From: Fibrobacteraceae bacterium
GTDB taxonomy: Bacteria > Fibrobacterota > Fibrobacteria > Fibrobacterales > Fibrobacteraceae
Assembly (NCBI GenBank): GCA_017631885.1
Contig: JAGBSH010000017.1
Location: forward strand, 89,044 to 153,043
Length of the DNA: 64,000 bases
Direction: 5' to 3'
This document shows, piece after piece, positions 42,721 to 50,339 of the stretch. Every line of letters begins with the position of its first letter. The stretch's first letter is position 1. The position numbers were made by a program, and so were the translations under genes. A model generated the notes under the pieces. It did no database searches. It was not told the DNA's origin and worked only from the letters and a program-made list of their open reading frames with translations.

Positions 42721-43847
42721 TGATTGCATACGACATACAAAGCTCGGATTCTCAAAAAACTTCCACTCAGAAGCTTATCGCCGCTTTATGTGAAGAACGA
42801 TTCCCTCAAGCATTATTGATTGATGGACCTAAAGGGATTGGAAAAAAGAAACTCGCTATGCAAATTATGCAAGCACTTATGTGCACGCACCCCGAAAAAA
42901 GACCTTGTGGAAATTGTTTTGGTTGTAAACTAGCCCTAACCCCTGGAGCTTCAGAAAATTGGCTTATACCATTAACAACCGAAGAAACCAACAAAAAAAC
43001 TGCTATAGAAATTTCGTCTAAAAGCAAAGCCGAAACGAGAGAATCTATTACTGTTTCTTACATAGAAAAAATTTTTCAAAACCCTTATGACATAAATTAT
43101 TTAGCTTCTGGCGCAATTATCAATGTAGAATTAATCCGCTCTTTAAATGCTCGTTTTTCATTAAAAGAAAATGCAGTCCGTTGTGTGATAATTCCTGAAG
43201 CTGAAAAAATGAATATTCAGGCCGCCAATGCTTTTTTAAAAACTCTTGAAGAAGTTCCTAAAAATACTTACTTCATTCTAACGACTATTTCAAGAGATTT
43301 ATTATTAGCCACAATCCGCTCTCGTTGTTCAGCAATTCGTTTAGAACATCTAGAAAATGATGAACTCAAAAAAGAATTTTTTAACGCTACACAAAAAGAA
43401 ATATCCCCTGATGTTTTAGGTTTTGCTTTAGGTTCTCTAGGCCGCGCACTTTTCTTTGATGAATTAGAAGAAACATTAACGCCTGTTGCGTTGAATATGA
43501 TTACTGATTCTTTTCAGAAAAATTTTTCAAATATTATTTTAAAGCTTCAAGATACGTTTTTAAAATCTCAAAAAGACAGTGCAGGTCTTGAAACTATTTT
43601 AATCTTTTTAGACGTTTTAAATTTCATTCTTACCGACATCACTCGCTATCAGACTGGTGTAAATTTAAGAATGCCGATAGTTTCTTCTAAATTGCCAAAA
43701 GAAATTCTTGAACAAATGACTCCCCCTCTTATTCAAAATGCTTTATTAAAAGTTCAAGATACTGCAAAAAAAATTGCTGATAAAATAACAAGCCCGCAAA
43801 TAGCTTTGGCTGCTCTTGCCATAAGACTTTTTGATGGAGAACGTTAA
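42720..43847 (+). CDS. holB: DNA polymerase III subunit delta-prime-type AAA+ protein
   Basis: Clamp-loader subunit that helps load the sliding clamp. The 375-aa product has Walker A (LLIDGPKGIGKKKLAMQIMQ), a zinc module (CTHPEKRPCGNCFGC), a Walker B-like VRCVIIPEAEKMNIQAANAF with the typical LKTLEEVPKNTYFILTT, and the SRC motif IRSRCSAIRLEH. A ~35-residue insertion follows the zinc module. In many delta-prime proteins the P-loop is degraded; here GxGKK is nearly intact. The start chosen is the ATG at 42720 overlapping the envC-like stop (TAATG); an in-frame ATG at 42705 is possible. Confidence 0.9.
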   Translation: MIAYDIQSSDSQKTSTQKLIAALCEERFPQALLIDGPKGIGKKKLAMQIMQALMCTHPEKRPCGNCFGCKLALTPGASENWLIPLTTEETNKKTAIEISSKSKAETRESITVSYIEKIFQNPYDINYLASGAIINVELIRSLNARFSLKENAVRCVIIPEAEKMNIQAANAFLKTLEEVPKNTYFILTTISRDLLLATIRSRCSAIRLEHLENDELKKEFFNATQKEISPDVLGFALGSLGRALFFDELEETLTPVALNMITDSFQKNFSNIILKLQDTFLKSQKDSAGLETILIFLDVLNFILTDITRYQTGVNLRMPIVSSKLPKEILEQMTPPLIQNALLKVQDTAKKIADKITSPQIALAALAIRLFDGER

Positions 43848-45511
43848 TGTTAGATTTAACGGCTTCTTCACTTGCAAATTCTCTTAATGTGCCACACCTA
43901 GTTGCACGTATTGCTGTATCAAGAGGAATAAAAACCGTTTCCGAATTCCATGCTCTCCTTTATGGCAAAGCAAGTAGCGTATTAGATCCATTCAGCATGT
44001 TTGGAATGAAAGAAGCTGTTGAATGGATTTTAAAAGTTAAAGAAAGCAATGAGTCCCTTTTTATTTTTGGTGATTACGATTTAGATGGATTAAGCAGTGT
44101 CGCCCTTTTAGTACGCGGTTTATCCTCTTTAGGCATTCCTGTCAAATGGCGGCTTCCCAATCGTTTCGGCGCTGGCTATGGTCTTTCTATTGACGCTATT
44201 GACGAAATGCTTTCTGCAGGAGCGCAAAAACTCATCACTGTTGACACAGGCATAACAGCCAATGCAGAAATTGCTTACGCAAAAGAAAAAGGCCTTTGTA
44301 CAATGGTTATCGATCACCACCAACCTTCTGGCGAAGGACTCCCTTGCTGTGATGTTCTTTTAGACCCACACCAAGAACAAGATTCCTATAAAAACAAAGA
44401 CCTCTGTGGAGTTGGCGTTGCGTATAAATTTTTATGCGCTCTTTATTCTACATTGAATTTAACACTTCCAGAAAATTTTTTAGAACTAGTTGCATTAGGA
44501 ACTTTAGCCGATCTAGTTCCAATGACTCCAGAAAACCGTTTTTTCACCCGAACGGGCTTACTAAAAATGTGGGAAAGTCCTTTTCCTGGGATAAAAGAAA
44601 TTTGCCATTCTCAACTACAATTCCCTCAATTTATGGGAGCACAAGGAATCATTTTTAAAGTGGCGCCCCTTTTAAATGCACCAGGAAGAATGGAAAAACC
44701 TGACCCAGCTCTTGATTTATTGCTCTGCAATAACAAAGAATCCGCGCCGTTGCTTGTAAAAAATTTATCCTCGTGGAATGCCAAAAGAAAAAACAAAGAA
44801 AATGAAATTTCAAAAATGGCCATTCAAAGAGTAAAAGAACTCTATGGTAACGACTTACCACCAGTTCTCGTTATTGATGGTTATGATTGGCATTTAGGAG
44901 TTATCGGTATTGTTGCGGCTAAAATGACTCAAGAATTTAATCGCCCTTCAGCCGTTTTATCAATACAGCCCGACGGCGTTGCTAGTGCTTCTGCAAGAGC
45001 AATTCCTGGTTTTAATTGGCACAAAGCTTTATTTGAATGCCGCGATTTATTTTCTCGTTGGGGTGGCCACGCCAATGCGGCTGGTTTTTCTATTGCTAAA
45101 GAAAATATTGATTTATTGCGAAACAAATTAAATGAAAACGTTTCAGCATTTCAAGATACAACAATCCAAACTAATACATTACCACCAATTGATGTTGCTT
45201 TTTCAGAACTAGATGATTCTTTAATGCTTTGGCTTTCACGTATGGAACCTCTTGTCGGTAAATTTGCTTCGCCGATTTTTAGAGCGTCCCAAGTTTCAAT
45301 TTCCAGTTTGCGTGAATTACGAGGCGGACATCTCTATTTAGAGCTATCTCAAAACACCAGCGCACGCTTTTCGGCAATTGCTTTTGGTATGGGCAAAAAG
45401 AAAAAAGAAATCGTTTCTCTTGGTAAATACGTTTCCGTTGATTTTGAAATAGCCTGGAATGTTTTTAATGGCAGACGTTCTTTACAACTACAAGTCAAAA
45501 ATATTTTCTAA
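43847..45511 (+). CDS. recJ: Single-stranded-DNA-specific exonuclease RecJ
   Basis: 5'-3' ssDNA exonuclease of the DHH family used in recombination and mismatch repair. Motifs: FIFGDYDLDGLSSVALL (motif I, residue ~72), ITVDTGITANAEI, the DHH motif MVIDHHQPSGEGLP, and the DHHA1 region RWGGHANAAGFSIAKE, followed by the RecJ OB-fold. 554 aa is normal. The ATG overlaps the holB stop (TAATG). Coupled with holB, it makes a replication/repair unit placed behind two division genes. Confidence 0.95.
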   Translation: MLDLTASSLANSLNVPHLVARIAVSRGIKTVSEFHALLYGKASSVLDPFSMFGMKEAVEWILKVKESNESLFIFGDYDLDGLSSVALLVRGLSSLGIPVKWRLPNRFGAGYGLSIDAIDEMLSAGAQKLITVDTGITANAEIAYAKEKGLCTMVIDHHQPSGEGLPCCDVLLDPHQEQDSYKNKDLCGVGVAYKFLCALYSTLNLTLPENFLELVALGTLADLVPMTPENRFFTRTGLLKMWESPFPGIKEICHSQLQFPQFMGAQGIIFKVAPLLNAPGRMEKPDPALDLLLCNNKESAPLLVKNLSSWNAKRKNKENEISKMAIQRVKELYGNDLPPVLVIDGYDWHLGVIGIVAAKMTQEFNRPSAVLSIQPDGVASASARAIPGFNWHKALFECRDLFSRWGGHANAAGFSIAKENIDLLRNKLNENVSAFQDTTIQTNTLPPIDVAFSELDDSLMLWLSRMEPLVGKFASPIFRASQVSISSLRELRGGHLYLELSQNTSARFSAIAFGMGKKKKEIVSLGKYVSVDFEIAWNVFNGRRSLQLQVKNIF

Positions 45512-45514
45512 GCC

Positions 45515-46042
45515 ATGTGGTCAAAAATCAAAAAAGAATTTCCGCTTATTATTTTTAGCCTTTGTTTTTTAGGGTTACTTATATTTTTACTTCATATCTC
45601 TCCAACTAACCAAATTAAAGAAGAAATCCCTATTCCGCAAAAAACTTCTTATTTTCATGGTTATACTCGTATTTTCCAAGCAAAGGATTTGTGGTGGCTT
45701 TCCACTAAAAAATGGCGTGATCCCAATAATGTTTTGCAATTCCTACAAAATCGCTCTTTGAGCTTACATTACATTTTCAAAAAACATAATCGCACACACA
45801 AAAGAAAAGCTAAAAATGAATTTCTTGGTATTTATATGGAAATTTCAGAAAGTGGAAAATTTGAAAATGTGATGCCTGCTTTTACCAATACAAAAAATGC
45901 CCTTTTAGCAAAGGACATCGCAAAACATATTCAAGAATATTGGCATTACACCAAAGCAAAAGGCCGAGATAAACTTATTTTGCTGATTCGTTTTGACGTA
46001 AAACAGCCACTAATTCTTTGGCACAATGTTCAATCAAAATAA
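45515..46042 (+). CDS. Membrane-anchored protein with AgmX/TonB-C-like end
   Basis: A 175-aa protein: N-terminal transmembrane anchor (FPLIIFSLCFLGLLIFLLHI, residues ~9-28), a basic middle part (HYIFKKHNRTHKRKAKNEFL), and an end of about 70 residues (FLGIYMEISESGKFENVMPA, then a helix and a final strand LILLIRFDVKQ). The strand-helix-strand pattern with Gly/Ser at the turn and a Trp before the last strand resembles the AgmX/PglI or TonB C-terminal fold, but the identity is weak. It starts 3 bases after recJ. The last 68 bases overlap the convergent gene at 45975. Function unknown. Confidence 0.6.
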   Translation: MWSKIKKEFPLIIFSLCFLGLLIFLLHISPTNQIKEEIPIPQKTSYFHGYTRIFQAKDLWWLSTKKWRDPNNVLQFLQNRSLSLHYIFKKHNRTHKRKAKNEFLGIYMEISESGKFENVMPAFTNTKNALLAKDIAKHIQEYWHYTKAKGRDKLILLIRFDVKQPLILWHNVQSK

Positions 46043-46415
46043 ACGATTCAAAAATTCTAGCTTCTCGCCACTTAGCAGCATACATTTCTTTCCATTCTTC
46101 TGTAACTTGCTTTGGCGAAATTTCTTTTTTCTCGTTCTGAAACCAAACTTCGTTAGATATTTCTCTAAGCATATTCCCCATATCAGCAGCAGGGTTTAAA
46201 GACCCCATAGAAAGGATATAAGCTCTTAAATTATCTAATAAAGTTTCATCACTTGGATTTGATTCATCTTCTTTAGCTAAAGCTTCAATTTCTTCACGAT
46301 GTCGGAGAGCAAAACCAAACAATTGTTTTTCGGTTGATTGCAATTCGCCCTTAGCTAGTTTTTCTTCAACCGCCTCTCTTGGATAATAAATAGTCTTAGG
46401 GTAAAATTCAATCAT
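45975..46415 (-). CDS. Helical protein of unknown function
   Basis: A 146-aa soluble, acidic, largely helical protein (EEKLAKGELQSTEKQLFGFA, LRAYILSMGSLNPAADMGNM, FESFILIEHCAKELVAVLRQ). No signal peptide and no motif that I recognise. The ATG at 46415 has no Shine-Dalgarno. It overlaps the end of the recJ-linked gene tail-to-tail by 68 bases; both frames look protein-like (balanced amphipathic composition, no low-complexity shadow pattern), so I keep both. Downstream of tRNA-Leu on the same strand. Confidence 0.6.
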   Translation of the reverse strand: MIEFYPKTIYYPREAVEEKLAKGELQSTEKQLFGFALRHREEIEALAKEDESNPSDETLLDNLRAYILSMGSLNPAADMGNMLREISNEVWFQNEKKEISPKQVTEEWKEMYAAKWREARIFESFILIEHCAKELVAVLRQNESAK

Positions 46416-46429
46416 AGCTTTTAAAAAGA

Positions 46430-46512
<83 letters not shown>

Positions 46513-46550
46513 TCGGATGGTTTAGGCGTAATATAGTAAAAAAACGCAAA

Positions 46551-46592
46551 AAAGTGTTGTTTTTTTTAAACTTATTAAAAAAAACACCTTTA
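46551..46592 (-). terminator. A/U-rich hairpin after hemG
   Basis: On the minus strand GTG plus eight T pairs with eight A plus CA.CAC across a ~9-nt loop, then six T follow. The stem is weak because it is nearly all A-T, but it sits just after the hemG stop and before the tRNA-Leu promoter. Confidence 0.45.
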
Positions 46593-46603
46593 ATTGCCTC
46601 CTT

Positions 46604-47956
46604 TTAAGATAAAATCCGCAAAGCTAATTCTTTTCCTTGCCGAATTCTATCAGCCATTCCTATTCCTCCGATTCCATTTCCGCCAAGCAACAAGCCTGGA
46701 TACATAGATTCAGCTTTTGCAAAAGCAGCTATTCTTGCTGGAGTATTTTTATCATATTGTGGAATTGCCATTGAATGTCTTGTTATTTCAAACAATTCTG
46801 GAGAGAAATCTTTTTGCCCAAGAGTTTCTTGAATTTCTTTTTTTACAATTTCATAAACTTCAGAATCTGTAAAATTCAAATACTCTGGGTGTCTAATTCC
46901 CCCCATAAATACAGAAAGCATAGCCCCACCTTCTGGAGCTCTACCTGTAAATAAAGACGACAAGAAAAGAACTCCTAAAATTTTTCTATTCTCTTTTGAA
47001 GGCATTAATGCACCAAAGCCATCAAGAGGCATTCCTTGCCACTTTTTAAAGCCAACGGCAACTTCCATAACAGGAGTATAACTGACATTAAAAGCGGCAT
47101 CTAATCCATTTTCTTTCAAAAATGGAAATGCTTCTGGTAAACGTCTTGCACTACCCGTAAAAACAACTTTAGAAAACTCTGTTGAAGTTCCATTTGCATT
47201 AACGATAAATGAATTTCCATTTAAACTAACACAAAAATCTTTTACTCCTAAAACCATATTTTCTAAGCCTATTTTTTCTGTCAATTTTTCAATCAAACGA
47301 GAAAGCCCACCTTTGGCAGAAAAAACTTTTTTTGTCGCTTTTTTATCTCTTTCTGTTTTAGGTTCTTTCATTTTATGAATGCTTCCTCGGATAAAGCTTC
47401 CATAATTTTCTTCTAGCGCATAAAGTTTAGGTAATGCATATTTAGGAATTATTGTTTCTGGAGACCCCGCATAAACACCTGAAACAAACGGATCTACGGC
47501 ATAATTCAAAATAGAAGTCCCAAGACGACGTTTAACAAAAGAAGCTAAAGTTTCTTCTGGGTCAGAGCCTTTCGCTCTAAACGGTTCTAACAAAATTCCA
47601 AATTTATCTTTCCATGAAAAAAGTGGAGTCAACAAGCCAGAAATAGGTGAAGAAGGTAATGGGTGTAATTTTTTCCCTTTCCAAATATAACGATTCCCTG
47701 CTATACTAGGTGCAGTTTCTAAAAGTTCTAAATCTAAGTCTTCAAAAAGTTCCATCGCTTCTGGTTTTCCAAGCGTTCCTGTACTTGGACCAGTTTCCCA
47801 GACAAAGTCATCATTTCTTTTAGATTGAATCACTCCGCCTGGTTTTAAAGACGTATCAAAAATTTTAAATGGAATATTATTTTGTTTTAAATAAAATGCG
47901 GCTGTAAGCCCTGTAATTCCAGCTCCTACAATAGCAACATACTTTTCGTTTCCCAT
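46604..47956 (-). CDS. hemG: Protoporphyrinogen/coproporphyrinogen oxidase, HemY type
   Basis: FAD enzyme that oxidises porphyrinogen to porphyrin late in heme synthesis. The 450-aa product has the N-terminal dinucleotide fold VAIVGAGITGLTAAFYLK, the substrate-domain start PGGVIQSKRNDDFVWETGPS, FVKRRLGTSILNYAVDPFVSGVYAG, and the C-terminal FAD segment LLLGGNGIGGIGMADRIRQG. These are family hallmarks of the oxygen-dependent HemY/PgoX type; the gene is named hemG or hemY in different schemes. CGGAG lies ahead of the ATG at 47956. It is the last gene of the ubiE-ubiX-ubiA cluster. No other heme genes are in the window. Confidence 0.92.
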   Translation of the reverse strand: MGNEKYVAIVGAGITGLTAAFYLKQNNIPFKIFDTSLKPGGVIQSKRNDDFVWETGPSTGTLGKPEAMELFEDLDLELLETAPSIAGNRYIWKGKKLHPLPSSPISGLLTPLFSWKDKFGILLEPFRAKGSDPEETLASFVKRRLGTSILNYAVDPFVSGVYAGSPETIIPKYALPKLYALEENYGSFIRGSIHKMKEPKTERDKKATKKVFSAKGGLSRLIEKLTEKIGLENMVLGVKDFCVSLNGNSFIVNANGTSTEFSKVVFTGSARRLPEAFPFLKENGLDAAFNVSYTPVMEVAVGFKKWQGMPLDGFGALMPSKENRKILGVLFLSSLFTGRAPEGGAMLSVFMGGIRHPEYLNFTDSEVYEIVKKEIQETLGQKDFSPELFEITRHSMAIPQYDKNTPARIAAFAKAESMYPGLLLGGNGIGGIGMADRIRQGKELALRILS

Positions 47957-47977
47957 ATAAACACAACTCCGTTTCTG

Positions 47978-48157
47978 TTATTTTTCTTTAAAATAAAAAC
48001 TTCCTAAAAGAGCTATCGCTAAAAGAACAATAAGCCCCGTCAAAGCATAATCAGCAAAAGGCATTGGCGCAACATTCAGTTCAATTAACACTACGTCTAA
48101 CACCGCTAATAATGCAAAAAACGTCCCGACCCTTTGGCAAAAATTCCTTTTATCCAA
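47978..48157 (-). CDS. 59-aa two-helix membrane protein in the quinone/heme cluster
   Basis: A short frame on the minus strand between ubiA and hemG. Start TTG at 48157 overlaps the last codon and stop of ubiA. A perfect AGGAGG sits eight bases upstream, inside the ubiA 3' end. The 59-aa product reads (M)DKRNFCQRVGTFFALLAVLD at the start, a loop ELNVAPMPFADYALT, a second helix GLIVLLAIALLGSFYF, and ends KEK. That is two hydrophobic helices with positive ends and almost no charged residues inside, unlike a random antisense frame. hemG starts 21 bases later. No family recognised. A small accessory subunit of the prenyltransferase or oxidase is possible but unproven. Confidence 0.65.
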   Translation of the reverse strand: MDKRNFCQRVGTFFALLAVLDVVLIELNVAPMPFADYALTGLIVLLAIALLGSFYFKEK

Positions 48158-49037
48158 AAGCAGTTCCTCCTGTTAAAATCCAAACAAAAAGACCAACCAT
48201 TACCAAAAAACTAATACCGACATTGGCTAAAAAGAAATCTCTGTTCAACGAATCTAAATCATCTGATTTGCGAAACAAATGAATGTAGGCAATAGCTAGA
48301 GTCATTAAAGAAAAAACAAGCCACCAAGCGATTCCCATTTTCCAATAAATACCAAAAACCAGGCAAAGCCCTAACATAGCTAAATGACTTCCAAGTGCTA
48401 TTTTCAAAGCTTTATTTCGCCCAAATCGTGCAGGCACAGAATGTAATCCCATTTGTCTGTCGATTTCTTCATCTTGAGTTGCATAAATAATATCAAACCC
48501 ACCCATCCAAAGCATTAAAATCAACATCAAAAAAATTGGAAACAAAGCAAATTCACCTCGAACTGCAATCCAAGCACCTAATGGGCTCATTCCTATCGCC
48601 AATCCAAGATACCAATGGCACAAAAAAGAAAATCGTTTCCAATAAGAATAAAATAAAAGCGCTAAAAAAACAGGTACCGAACAAATTCCTGCTAAAGGAT
48701 TTAATAAAAACGCAAAAAAGACAAAAAGCAAACCATTTAAAATAAGAAACGCGACAACACTCTTTTTGCTCAATTTTCCTGCAGGCAAGTGCCTTGATGC
48801 AGTACGCGGATTTTGTTCATCTATTTTTGCATCTGCCAAACGATTAAATGACATAGCCCCATTTCTAGCAACAACCATGCACCCCACAATTAACAAAACT
48901 AATCGAATAATTTCTGACGCCGATTTTCCGGCAAAACCATCTGCTGCAACCCACATAGAACCTAAAGCAAAAGGCATTGCAAAAAGTGTGTGACTAAAAC
49001 GCACTAAATGACCAAATTCCAATATTTTTTTAATCAC
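48150..49037 (-). CDS. ubiA: UbiA-family prenyltransferase (menaquinone synthesis)
   Basis: Integral membrane enzyme that attaches the polyprenyl chain to an aromatic acid. The 295-aa protein has about eight helices and both Asp-rich motifs: MSFNRLADAKIDEQNPRTAS (the NRxxDxxxD motif) and GFDIIYATQDEEIDRQMGLH. With UbiX and a UbiE methyltransferase beside it and no ubiquinone genes, the product is probably menaquinone; the form with UbiX fits the futalosine route (MqnP role), which is an inference. The start is the GTG at 49037 overlapping the ubiX end, with GGGGAAG upstream; the longer frame to 49076 has no ribosome site. Confidence 0.9.
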   Translation of the reverse strand: MIKKILEFGHLVRFSHTLFAMPFALGSMWVAADGFAGKSASEIIRLVLLIVGCMVVARNGAMSFNRLADAKIDEQNPRTASRHLPAGKLSKKSVVAFLILNGLLFVFFAFLLNPLAGICSVPVFLALLFYSYWKRFSFLCHWYLGLAIGMSPLGAWIAVRGEFALFPIFLMLILMLWMGGFDIIYATQDEEIDRQMGLHSVPARFGRNKALKIALGSHLAMLGLCLVFGIYWKMGIAWWLVFSLMTLAIAYIHLFRKSDDLDSLNRDFFLANVGISFLVMVGLFVWILTGGTAFG

Positions 49038-49587
49038 AAGAACTTCCCCAAGAAGGTACAATATTATTTTCAACACCCAAATGCGTTAAAACTTTTGCAA
49101 CAACTGTGTCTACTAAATCTTCTATCGTTTCAGGATTCGTATAAAAATGCGGAGCCGCAGGTATTATTGTCGCACCTGTTTTAGACAACTTAAGCATGTT
49201 TTCTAAATGTATTGCATGCAAAGGCATTTCTCTTGGAACTAAAACCAATGCCCGTTTTTCTTTTAGACAAACATCTGCAGCACGCACTAAAAGATTATCC
49301 GTTATACCTGAAGCCAATTTTCCAAGTGTTCCCATTGAACAAGGCAGTATTGCCATACCTTTAAAAGAAGCACTGCCACTTGCTGCAAAAGAGAAAAAAT
49401 CATTTATTTCTAAAATTTCATCAGCAAGATCAAAAGCCTTTCCTTGTTTTTCAAAAGCAACAACTTCTTTTGCTGCATCAGAAAAAATGACCGAAACCCT
49501 ATGCCCTAAATTTTTCAAATGTAATAGCAATCGTGAAGCATAAATAGTTCCAGAAGCACCTGTGATTCCAACAATAAAATGACTCAT
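49030..49587 (-). CDS. ubiX: UbiX-family flavin prenyltransferase
   Basis: Makes prenylated FMN, the cofactor of UbiD-type decarboxylases. The 185-aa product has IVGITGASGTIYASRLLLHL at the N-terminus, the ASGSASFKGMAILPCSMGTL loop, the Ser/Asn-rich ITDNLLVRAADVCLKEKR, and the active-site VPREMPLHAIHLENMLKL. The overlap of 8 bases with ubiA and the 1-base gap to ubiE show strict operon organisation. Its partner UbiD gene is not in the window. Confidence 0.95.
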   Translation of the reverse strand: MSHFIVGITGASGTIYASRLLLHLKNLGHRVSVIFSDAAKEVVAFEKQGKAFDLADEILEINDFFSFAASGSASFKGMAILPCSMGTLGKLASGITDNLLVRAADVCLKEKRALVLVPREMPLHAIHLENMLKLSKTGATIIPAAPHFYTNPETIEDLVDTVVAKVLTHLGVENNIVPSWGSSCD

Positions 49588-49588
49588 A

Positions 49589-50272
49589 TCAAAGTTCCTT
49601 CTGCAAAATAATGCGGTAAGCTATTCCAAAGTCACAAGGTTTTTCTAATACAACCTTAAATCCATTATTTTCAGCTAAATCCAAGAAGTTTTTAACCGTT
49701 AAAAAATTTTGAATGGAACTCAATAAATATTCATACGCAGAACGTTTTTTACTAAAAAACGCTCCCAAAAACGGAATAAACAACGGAGCCAAGCGCTTGT
49801 AGAAAAATGTATTGAATTTGTTCCTTGGAGAAAAGAAATCAAGAACAACTAAAAAACCACCCGGCGAAAGGACTCGATAAGCTTCTTTAAGTCCAATTTC
49901 AGTATCTGGTAAATTACGCATTCCAAAGCCATTCAAAACGACATCAAATATATTTTCACCAAAAGGCATTTTCATGGCATCTAACTGAATCGGCGTTGTC
50001 TGAATATTTTTTTTCTTTGCACAAGAAAGCATTCCAAATGAAAAATCGCCTAAAATAGATTTTTCTGTTTGTCCAATATGTTTATGATATGTATTGATAA
50101 AATCTCCTGTTCCACCGCATAAATCTAGAACGCGTTTTCCAGGGTTTAATTGTTTTAGTTCTTTACAACAAGAATTTCTCCAAGAAATATCTCTAAAACA
50201 ACTCAAGGTATGATTTAAAAAATCATAGCGAAGAGATATATCATCAAACATTTTTCTTATTGGACTTACCAT
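49589..50272 (-). CDS. ubiE: Demethylmenaquinone/2-polyprenyl benzoquinol methyltransferase
   Basis: SAM-dependent C-methyltransferase of the last step of menaquinone synthesis (also called menG). The 227-aa protein has the family start IRKMFDDISLRYDFLNHTLS, motif I RVLDLCGGTGDFI, PFGENIFDVVLNGFGMRNLP, and VLSPGGFLVVLDFFSP. The ATG at 50272 begins right at the conserved N-terminus. First gene of the cluster; the upstream neighbour is separated by a terminator. Confidence 0.94.
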   Translation of the reverse strand: MVSPIRKMFDDISLRYDFLNHTLSCFRDISWRNSCCKELKQLNPGKRVLDLCGGTGDFINTYHKHIGQTEKSILGDFSFGMLSCAKKKNIQTTPIQLDAMKMPFGENIFDVVLNGFGMRNLPDTEIGLKEAYRVLSPGGFLVVLDFFSPRNKFNTFFYKRLAPLFIPFLGAFFSKKRSAYEYLLSSIQNFLTVKNFLDLAENNGFKVVLEKPCDFGIAYRIILQKEL

Positions 50273-50287
50273 GCCTTAAATGTAGAA

Positions 50288-50314
50288 ATTCGCCGCTTCA
50301 AAGAAGCGGCGAAT
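50288..50314 (-). terminator. Intrinsic terminator of the CotH lipoprotein gene
   Basis: A perfect 12-bp stem (50288-50299 with 50303-50314), GC-rich, with an AAA loop, 26 bases after the stop of the minus-strand gene. A short T-rich stretch follows. It separates the lipoprotein from the quinone cluster. Confidence 0.8.
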
Positions 50315-50339
50315 GAGTTCAATAACATTAAAATATCAT

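Noticed and set aside
42900-43060. Frameshift or intein in holB because of the long segment after the zinc module
   Set aside because: The frame stays open, composition is normal, and no splicing motifs are present; it reads as a family-variable insertion.
48064-48282. 72-aa plus-strand frame opposite ubiA and the 59-aa frame
   Set aside because: Thr/Lys-rich with no ribosome site and antisense to well-supported genes.
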